Assembly (NCBI GenBank): GCA_034104345.1
Contig: JAXEDY010000031.1
Span: forward strand, 1-12,255
Source of the DNA: HGM11416 sp034104345
Lineage (GTDB): Bacteria > Bacillota > Clostridia > Christensenellales > Borkfalkiaceae
DNA: 12,255 nt
Direction: 5' to 3'
Shown piece by piece: positions 1-4,759 of the stretch (its first letter is position 1; each line of letters starts with the position of its first letter). The notes beneath the pieces are model-generated. The model saw nothing but the letters and a program-made list of their open reading frames with translations. It searched no databases and had not been told where the DNA came from. A program made the position numbers and the translations under genes.

Positions 1-394
1 AGTTCTGTTTTGTTTGAAGTGCAGCGAGTTCTGGATTCCTGAACTGTTCTATTGTAAGCATCTTTCTGGCTTTACTAATAAACGGGTCGTGAAGAATATA
101 ATATATCTGACTTTTTACCTGACTTACAACCTCGTCGCAGGGCATAGGACAAGCGGCGTCGCCAACTTGCCGTTTCGGCTTTGCAAAGAGTGATTGCTTT
201 GCATATCCTTCCAACACCTGAAGTATCAAAGCGTCCAAAATGGCCTGCTTGCTCTCGAAATGGCTGTAAAGCGACGCCTTTCGAATCCCGACGGCGTCCG
301 CTATCTGCGAAATTGAAGTTGCTTCGAATCCCTGCGTTGAAAATAAATCAAGCGCGGCAGTAATAATTTCACGCTTTGTATTTCCTTTATCCAT
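1..394 (-). CDS. TetR-family transcriptional repressor, C-terminus cut by window edge
   Basis: Reading leftward from the ATG at 394-392, 131 codons are open to the window edge, so the gene is partial. The start is fixed by an AAGGAG site at 403-408, eight bases upstream. The N-terminus is a TetR DNA-binding domain: residues 7-52 contain helix 1 (KREIITAALDLFSTQGFEAT), then ISQIADAVGIRKASLYSHFESK, the helix-turn-helix with the usual LYSHF segment. From about residue 55 the ligand-binding domain begins. It includes a Cys pair (C82, C86) and a stretch around 103-125 (DPFISKARKML, EQFRNPELA) that resembles TetR C-domains. Known role of the family: a dimeric repressor released by a small ligand, often controlling efflux or redox genes. 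The target and ligand cannot be told here because no partner gene is visible downstream. The promoter carries an inverted repeat that suggests autorepression. Confidence 0.93.
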   Translation of the reverse strand, partial: MDKGNTKREIITAALDLFSTQGFEATSISQIADAVGIRKASLYSHFESKQAILDALILQVLEGYAKQSLFAKPKRQVGDAACPMPCDEVVSQVKSQIYYILHDPFISKARKMLTIEQFRNPELAALQTKQN

Positions 395-432
395 TGCGCA
401 TACTCCTTATCTGCTTTCATATCGTATTTTAT

Positions 433-461
433 ATTATACCTACCGAACGGTCGGTTGTCAA
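433..461 (-). promoter_or_regulatory. Consensus sigma-A promoter of the TetR gene
   Basis: On the minus strand TTGACA (461-456) and TATAAT (438-433) match the consensus in all twelve bases and are 17 bp apart. The -10 box lies 38 bp before the ATG at 394. Such a strong promoter in front of a regulator usually needs tight repression, which the operator in the spacer would provide. Confidence 0.85.
442..455. promoter_or_regulatory. Probable TetR operator inside the promoter spacer
   Basis: The sequence ACCGA-ACGG-TCGGT is an inverted repeat with perfect 5-bp arms. It has the ACCGACCGTTCGGT form often seen at TetR-family operators. It lies wholly between the -35 and -10 boxes of the tetR promoter, so a bound dimer would block RNA polymerase. 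Binding by the adjacent regulator is inferred from position. Confidence 0.72.
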
Positions 462-565
462 GTGATTCTGATTAACTTCTCACTTATTACTTATACAAAA
501 TCATATAAGCAATACAACTTTTCAAACCGTATTATTTCAAATTCAGTTGATTATATTTTAAACGA

Positions 566-617
566 CCATAAAAAAACAGAGTAAAGAGAATAAACGCTTT
601 ACTCTGTTTTTTTATGG
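566..617. terminator. Perfect inverted repeat, likely bidirectional intrinsic terminator
   Basis: The 21-bp arms 566-586 and 597-617 are exact reverse complements around a 10-base loop. The core stem CAGAGTAAAG/CTTTACTCTG is followed by seven T on either strand (607-613 on plus, the A run 570-576 read from minus). On the minus strand it would end the cupin transcript about 145 bp past the stop codon and insulate the tetR promoter. On the plus strand it would block any transcript coming out of the tetR region. Confidence 0.75.
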
Positions 618-682
618 CGACGCTTTAAGTCTTTTTATAATTCGTAGAAAATCGAAGTATAGTTTTTGCGAATTTTTTTTAG

Positions 683-721
683 GTGCGAAATTGCCGTTAA
701 TCGACATATAGGCGCACTTTT
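683..721. repeat. Dispersed intergenic hairpin repeat, copy A
   Basis: Bases 685-721 align without gaps to 1285-1321 at 30 of 37 positions, both in non-coding DNA. The copy can fold: GTGC (683-686) pairs with GCAC (714-717) and GCC (693-695) with GGC (711-713), followed by CTTTT. A 14-base word, T6 followed by AAAGCGAT, follows this copy (725-738). The same word precedes copy B. Confidence 0.5.
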
Positions 722-759
722 CGGTTTTTTAAAGCGATATTTTGGGTTAACCGAGCGGC

Positions 760-1113
760 TTAATAAACTATGCCGTCGGTTTCGTTGAATCCTTCGATAG
801 AATTTTGTTTTGCCTGAACGCAGATATACGTTATGGGCGAATCGGGAGCCGCGAAAATCTGCCTTTTTGCGGCGGGAAGAATTTTAAGCCAGTCGCCGGC
901 GTTAAGTTCGACGCTTTCGCCGTCAATAACAAATTTGCCCTTACCCGAAATTATGCCGTAAATTTCTTCGTTTTGTTTGTGCGAATGAACGAACGGAACG
1001 CAATCTCCCGCAGGCAGGCGGTTAATCGTTACCTCGGCGCCCGTAAGCGCAAGTTTTTCGTGAAGTTCAACCCGTCTTTCGTTTCCTACGGCGGTTTTAA
1101 TATAATTGCTCAT
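760..1113 (-). CDS. Small single-domain cupin protein
   Basis: A 117-residue protein that is almost entirely one cupin beta-barrel. Motif 1 is clear: P40-F-V-H43-S-H45, then E49/E50, then G57 (HSHKQNEEIYGIISGKG). Motif 2 (GDWLKILPAAKRQI, 73-86) keeps the Gly and Pro but has Gln where the metal-binding His is usual. Small cupins of this type with a GFxxTDG-like C-terminal end (here GFNETDGIVY) are, from memory, common in gut Firmicutes and Bacteroidetes; no enzymatic activity is established that I know of. The protein is cytoplasmic, with no signal peptide. The start is supported by AAAGGAG ending about eight bases before the ATG. It points away from the sugar operon and toward tetR, but a terminator separates the two, so it is probably monocistronic. 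Function unknown; a sugar or metal-ligand binding role is possible. Confidence 0.9.
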   Translation of the reverse strand: MSNYIKTAVGNERRVELHEKLALTGAEVTINRLPAGDCVPFVHSHKQNEEIYGIISGKGKFVIDGESVELNAGDWLKILPAAKRQIFAAPDSPITYICVQAKQNSIEGFNETDGIVY

Positions 1114-1144
1114 GCTGTTTCTCCTTTAAATTTGGTTTAATTTA

Positions 1145-1173
1145 AGTTTACCACGTTAAAAACAAAAAAGCAA
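1145..1173 (-). promoter_or_regulatory. Weak candidate promoter for the cupin gene
   Basis: On the minus strand TTGCTT (1173-1168) and TAAACT (1150-1145) are 17 bp apart, about 30 bp upstream of the ATG. The -35 box is poor, so this is only the best candidate visible. Confidence 0.3.
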
Positions 1174-1282
1174 GCGGGCGGTTTTTGTTAAAAGTATAAC
1201 GATTGCGTTTTGTAATAAAAAACATAAAAAACTGTTTTTTGTTTTAGTTGTTTTTAGCGTTTTTTAAAGCGATTGACGATAT

Positions 1283-1321
1283 AGCCGAAAGTGCCGTTGA
1301 CCGACTTATAGGCGGGCTTTT
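1283..1321. repeat. Dispersed intergenic hairpin repeat, copy B
   Basis: Matches copy A (685-721) at 30 of 37 positions. Here the outer arm is AGCC (1283-1286) with GGCT (1315-1318) and the inner arm GCC (1293-1295) with GGC (1311-1313), followed by TTTTT. The outer arm differs from copy A in sequence but is still complementary, which suggests a kept structure rather than kept sequence only. Confidence 0.5.
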
Positions 1322-1464
1322 TATGTTATTTACGCCTGATTTGCCTTAGCTGAAACGACCGTTTTTTCGTTCATCGATATTTTTCGACCTTATAACCGAA
1401 TCGTTCTGTGTAACGAAGGCGGCGCGTTTAATTGCTTTATAATTTTTTAATAGGATTAAACGGC

Positions 1465-1478
1465 TTAAAACGTTTAAA
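1465..1478. promoter_or_regulatory. cre-like palindrome (CcpA/LacI-type operator candidate)
   Basis: TTAAAACGTTTAAA has the central CG and symmetric form of LacI/CcpA-family operators. It fits the Gram-positive cre consensus TGWAANCGNTNWCA at 12 of 14 positions, missing the symmetric outer G and C. It lies about 58 bp upstream of the -35 box of the alpha-galactosidase promoter. Such a position would suit carbon catabolite control, but A+T-rich DNA gives such words by chance. Confidence 0.3.
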
Positions 1479-1510
1479 AGCACGCATCACAATATAAAAA
1501 GCAATAAATA

Positions 1511-1526
1511 TGCAACTTTTTGCAAC
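1511..1526 (+). promoter_or_regulatory. TGCAAC direct repeat upstream of -35, activator site candidate
   Basis: TGCAAC occurs at 1511-1516 and again at 1521-1526, a spacing of 10 bp (one helical turn), and ends nine bases before the -35 box at 1536. Helically phased direct repeats just upstream of -35 are the layout used by AraC-family activators, and such a regulator is encoded downstream at 3878. Binding is inferred. Confidence 0.4.
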
Positions 1527-1535
1527 ATGAATATA

Positions 1536-1564
1536 TTGACTTATATGGCAAGGTTTGTTACAAT
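1536..1564 (+). promoter_or_regulatory. Promoter of the alpha-galactosidase operon
   Basis: TTGACT (1536-1541) and TACAAT (1559-1564) are 17 bp apart, and each matches the consensus at five of six bases. The expected start of transcription near 1571 leaves a leader of about 25 bases that holds the ribosome binding region (AAAAGGCGG, 1581-1589) of the gene at 1596. Confidence 0.78.
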
Positions 1565-1595
1565 TTAAAGCGTAAAAGGGAAAAGGCGGCTAATT

Positions 1596-3791
1596 ATGTC
1601 AATTCAGGTAAAAAACAAACATTTTCTGCTCGCAACCGAAAATACTATACTTATATTAAGGGAATATTGTGGTTTTTTGGAACAGGTATATTACGGCGCT
1701 AAAATTCCCGATTATAATTTGGATTATTTAAGGAACGACCAGATTTTCGGGTTTTGTTCTTACGATAAAAACATCGGTTTAAGATACACTTACGCGGGTG
1801 CGAAATACGAATATTCGGGCGATAACACGGGCGACGGGCGCTTGCCTGCGCTTAACGTTATCGACGAAAACGGATTTATAGGGTGCAGACTTAAGTATAA
1901 AGGATTTGAACTTGTAAATTCGCTTCCGCAGGATTATAATATGCCTGCGGTACGCGGGCTTGAAAATGGCATAAAAATAACCCTTTTCGACGAAGAAAAA
2001 AGCATTTCTGCCGACCTTTATTATTTTATAGCCGAAGATTGCGACGTTATTTGCAGATTCGCGCGCATAAACAACGACGGCGAGAGCAAAATTTCGCTGG
2101 TTAAAGCGGCAAGTTTGCAACTCGATTTCGAAAATCCCGATTTCGAAGCGATAACTTATTCGGGTTGTTCCGGTTCGGAATTTCGTGTAGAAAGGCAAAA
2201 TATTTTTCAAGGCAAATACGAAATAAGTTCGTGTGCGGGGCTTACGGGGCACGCTTCGAATCCGTTTTTTGCGCTTTGTTCGCGCGGGGCAACCGAAAAC
2301 TACGGCGAATGTTACGCGTTCAATTTAATATACAGCGGAAATTTTAAAAACGTAATCGAGTGCGACGAACGCAACTTTTTACGCGTTTTATGCGGAATAA
2401 ACGATAAAAACTTTAACTGGACGCTTGAAAAAGGCGAAAGTTTTTACACTCCTCAGGCGGTAATGACTTTTGGCGAGCGGGGGGTTGGCGGAATATCCCG
2501 CAATTTTCACAAACTTATACGCGAGCGGATTTTACCGCCGCAATTCAATAAACCCGCGCCGATCGTGGCGAACACCTGGGAAAGTTTCGGTTTTAACATA
2601 ACGCAGGAAAAGTTTGTTAAATTTGCCGAAAAAGCGGCGCTTGCGGGCGCGGACACGGTAGTTTTAGACGACGGCTGGTTTCGAAGCGACGACAAAAGCG
2701 GGCTTGGCGACTGGGTTTTGTGTAAAGAAAAATTTGCGGGCGGCATCGAAGCCTGCGTTAAAAAACTCAACGAATTAAACCTTAATTTCGGGATTTGGTT
2801 CGAGCCGGAAATGATAAGCGAAAACAGCACGCTTTATAAAACTCATCCCGATTGGGTTTTAAACAACGGCGACGAAGGCAGTTTAAGCCGCAATCAATAC
2901 GTTTTAGACCTTACAAACCCGGCGGTCGTCGATTATATAACCGACCTTATAACGGGCTTTTTATCGCGTTATCCCATAACTTATTTAAAATGGGACGCGA
3001 ACAGATATATCTCGGAAGCGGGCAGCAAATACACGAAAAACCAAGGCGAAGTGTGGCACAGATACGTTTTGGGGCTTTACGAAGTTTTTGAAAGAATAAC
3101 CAAAAAGTTTCCGAACGTGTGGATAGAAGGCTGCGCGGGCGGCGGCGGAAGATTCGATTTGGGAATGCTTTATTATCAGCCGCTTATATGGATTTCGGAT
3201 AACACCGACCCTTACGGCAGGGCAGCCATTCATTACGGCGCGAGCCTTGCCTATCCGATGAGGGTTATGAGTTATCACATCTCGAAAGACGAAGGATATA
3301 CGGGCAAGCGTTCCGACGCGGAATTCAGGTTTTTGGTTTCGCGGTTAGGCGGAATAGGGTATGAGTTCGATTTAACCGTTTTATCCGACGAGCAAATAAG
3401 CGAATATCGCGCGCTTTTAAGCGAGCGCAAAAAGGCCGCAACGTATATAAACGACGGCGATTTATATAGGCTTGAAACCGACAACGAACATTATTACGCA
3501 TGCCTAAGCGTTATGCCGGATAAAAAATCGGCGCTGCTTACGTTTATTCAGGCTTGCTCGAAGCCGCGCGTAGAAAGCATAAACGTCAGCGTTAAGGGGC
3601 TTAACCCCGATACTCTTTACGAAATAGAAGGTTGCGGGTTGAAACTGCACGGAAAAACACTTGAAAAAGCGGGGATAAAGATAGGCGATTTGCTGTGCCC
3701 GCATTGGGAGAGTGACCGAAGCGGCGGAATTTATCTGAAAAAAGGCAAATCGGGCAGCGGCGTATCTCTTGTTATAAAAGCCGCAGATTAA
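1596..3791 (+). CDS. Alpha-galactosidase, glycoside hydrolase family 36
   Basis: A retaining exo-glycosidase that releases terminal alpha-galactose (raffinose-type or alpha-Gal oligosaccharides). The 731-residue length is normal for bacterial GH36. Layout: N-terminal beta-supersandwich (about 1-310), TIM barrel (about 320-640, starting NTWESFGFN), C-terminal beta domain. Visible motifs: DDGWF (358-362), GIWFEPEMIS (399-408), YLKWDANR with the expected nucleophile D467, GCAGGGGRFD (512-521) and ISDNTD with the expected acid/base D535. No signal peptide, so it acts in the cytoplasm on imported sugar, which fits the solute-binding protein gene at 11878. It is the first gene after the promoter at 1536-1564. 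The segment after the acid/base (DPYGRAAIHYG) departs from the DAxERLxIQxG form I recall as usual, so substrate preference may differ. Some GH36 enzymes act on alpha-GalNAc. The family call is very secure, the exact substrate is not. Confidence 0.95.
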   Translation: MSIQVKNKHFLLATENTILILREYCGFLEQVYYGAKIPDYNLDYLRNDQIFGFCSYDKNIGLRYTYAGAKYEYSGDNTGDGRLPALNVIDENGFIGCRLKYKGFELVNSLPQDYNMPAVRGLENGIKITLFDEEKSISADLYYFIAEDCDVICRFARINNDGESKISLVKAASLQLDFENPDFEAITYSGCSGSEFRVERQNIFQGKYEISSCAGLTGHASNPFFALCSRGATENYGECYAFNLIYSGNFKNVIECDERNFLRVLCGINDKNFNWTLEKGESFYTPQAVMTFGERGVGGISRNFHKLIRERILPPQFNKPAPIVANTWESFGFNITQEKFVKFAEKAALAGADTVVLDDGWFRSDDKSGLGDWVLCKEKFAGGIEACVKKLNELNLNFGIWFEPEMISENSTLYKTHPDWVLNNGDEGSLSRNQYVLDLTNPAVVDYITDLITGFLSRYPITYLKWDANRYISEAGSKYTKNQGEVWHRYVLGLYEVFERITKKFPNVWIEGCAGGGGRFDLGMLYYQPLIWISDNTDPYGRAAIHYGASLAYPMRVMSYHISKDEGYTGKRSDAEFRFLVSRLGGIGYEFDLTVLSDEQISEYRALLSERKKAATYINDGDLYRLETDNEHYYACLSVMPDKKSALLTFIQACSKPRVESINVSVKGLNPDTLYEIEGCGLKLHGKTLEKAGIKIGDLLCPHWESDRSGGIYLKKGKSGSGVSLVIKAAD

Positions 3792-3830
3792 ACGGAAAGG
3801 CATAAAAAGCGATAGATTCGGCTGAATAAA

Positions 3831-3854
3831 TATAAGTACGACTATAAGTGCGAC
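3831..3854 (+). repeat. 12-bp tandem repeat before the AraC gene
   Basis: TATAAGTACGAC (3831-3842) is followed directly by TATAAGTGCGAC (3843-3854), identical at 11 of 12 bases. It ends 23 bases before the chosen AraC start codon. It may be an operator for autoregulation by the AraC-family protein. I see no convincing promoter in the 86-bp gap, so the gene is probably read from the promoter at 1536. Confidence 0.5.
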
Positions 3855-3877
3855 GGCACCTTAAAAAGGGAACGCGA

Positions 3878-4747
3878 ATGGAAGGTTTTGACGAACGCAG
3901 GTTTCAATATCGTTTTTTCAACAAATACGAGCGCGACGACTTCAAACTTACGCAATACGGCTATCACAGGTGGAGCAAAGAAACCGCTCACGCGCCTACG
4001 ATAAAAGACAGTTACGTTTTGCACATAGTGCTTGAAGGTAAGGGGTTTGTGCGCGTAAAAAACAAGCAATATCAGGTTTTGCCGGGCAACGCGTTTTTAA
4101 TTCGCCCCGGCGAACTTATCGATTATTATTCGGATAAAAACAACATATGGTCGTATATTTGGCTTGGCGTCGAAGGTAATTCTGCCGAAGAATTTTTCTT
4201 TCGCTGCGGGTTCGACGAATTCAACTACGTTCTGCCTCTTACGGGGGTAGACGAATTGCGCGCGATAATAGCCGACATGCTTTCGCGCCCCGAAACCAAC
4301 GCACCCGACTTATACACGATTGCCAAAACTTACGAATTTTTATCTTGTTTCGCTTCGAAAATAGCCACTTTCAAGCGTAAAAGCGAAGCGAAATACAGCG
4401 ACAACTTAAACAAAGTGGTCGAATATATTCACCGCAACTATTACCGCGACCTTTCGATAACCGAAATATGCGAGAAGTTCGGTTTCGAGCGGAGCACTTT
4501 GTATAGAATGTTCAAAAGGGAATTCGGCGTTTCTACGCAAGAATATATATTGATTTATAGGCTTGAAGTTGCAGATAACTGCATAACGCACACTTCGATG
4601 TCGTTCAAAACGATTGCGGTTGAGTGCGGGTTTAACAATTATGCGCATTTTAGCGGAAGTTTTAAGCGTTATAAGGGTGTTTCGCCAAAAGAATACCGCG
4701 AACAAACCGAAAAGCAAAGACTTTTGCAAATAAATAAAAATCAATAA
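3878..4747 (+). CDS. AraC-family transcriptional regulator, cupin-type sensor domain
   Basis: A 289-residue sugar-responsive regulator. Residues about 40-100 form the AraC-type cupin sensor (VLHIVLEGKGFVRV, then LPGNAFLIRPGEL, the arm-and-barrel region that binds ligand). Residues about 175-275 form the double helix-turn-helix: first helix pair at 192-217 (LSITEICEKFGFERSTLYRM) and the family signature at 243-274 (FKTIAVECGFNNYAHFSGSF, then GVSPKEYR). I chose the ATG at 3878, preceded by AAAAAGGGA, over an in-frame GTG at 3848 that has no ribosome binding site and lies inside the tandem repeat. It begins 86 bp after the GH36 stop and ends 12 bp before the next lipoprotein, so it sits inside the operon. 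Expected job: activate the promoter at 1536 in response to the imported sugar. The ligand is unknown. Confidence 0.93.
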   Translation: MEGFDERRFQYRFFNKYERDDFKLTQYGYHRWSKETAHAPTIKDSYVLHIVLEGKGFVRVKNKQYQVLPGNAFLIRPGELIDYYSDKNNIWSYIWLGVEGNSAEEFFFRCGFDEFNYVLPLTGVDELRAIIADMLSRPETNAPDLYTIAKTYEFLSCFASKIATFKRKSEAKYSDNLNKVVEYIHRNYYRDLSITEICEKFGFERSTLYRMFKREFGVSTQEYILIYRLEVADNCITHTSMSFKTIAVECGFNNYAHFSGSFKRYKGVSPKEYREQTEKQRLLQINKNQ

Positions 4748-4759
4748 ACGGAGGATTTA

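Larger units (their letters stand above)
395..759. other. Intergenic region between TetR gene and cupin gene
   Basis: This 365-bp gap holds the tetR promoter and operator at its left end, a perfect 21-bp inverted repeat (566-617), one copy of a dispersed hairpin repeat (683-721) and a small GGTTAACC palindrome (745-752) just after the cupin stop codon. I see no coding sequence or RNA gene in the A+T-rich stretch 462-565. Confidence 0.6.
1114..1595. other. Divergent intergenic region with regulatory elements
   Basis: This 482-bp gap separates the leftward cupin gene from the rightward alpha-galactosidase operon. From left to right it contains the cupin promoter candidate, an A/T-homopolymer-rich stretch (about 1155-1265), repeat copy B (1283-1321), an unexplained stretch (1330-1460), a cre-like palindrome (1465-1478), a TGCAAC direct repeat (1511-1526) and the operon promoter (1536-1564). 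I found no tRNA, riboswitch or credible ORF in it. Confidence 0.6.

Noticed and set aside
181..363. 60-codon plus-strand frame opposite the TetR gene
   Set aside because: The minus strand codes for a TetR helix-turn-helix in this stretch.
722..753. CGGTT/AACCG pairing just after the cupin stop as a terminator
   Set aside because: The loop is over 20 bases and the stem short; the inverted repeat at 566-617 is a far better terminator.
805..1140. 111-codon plus-strand frame opposite the cupin gene
   Set aside because: The minus-strand frame has clear cupin motifs and a good ribosome binding site; this one has neither.
1330..1374. 14-codon minus-strand mini-ORF in the divergent intergenic region
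   Set aside because: No ribosome binding site precedes it, it is too short to judge, and nothing similar is seen in the window.
1520..1702. 60-codon plus-strand frame starting before the GH36 gene
   Set aside because: It contains the operon promoter (1536-1564) and overlaps the GH36 start in another frame; no ribosome binding site precedes it.
1779..2252. 157-codon open frame on the minus strand within the GH36 gene
   Set aside because: It lies fully opposite a gene with clear catalytic motifs, has no ribosome binding site that I see, and gives a composition-driven protein without recognisable domains.
3796..3808. 13-base word shared by the regions just after the GH36 stop and after the large lipoprotein stop (8532-8544)
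   Set aside because: It is short, A-rich and without pairing or a flanking repeat; chance is likely.
3848..3877. GTG-initiated 10-residue N-terminal extension of the AraC protein
   Set aside because: No ribosome binding site precedes the GTG and it lies in the tandem repeat; the ATG at 3878 has a good AAGGGA site.
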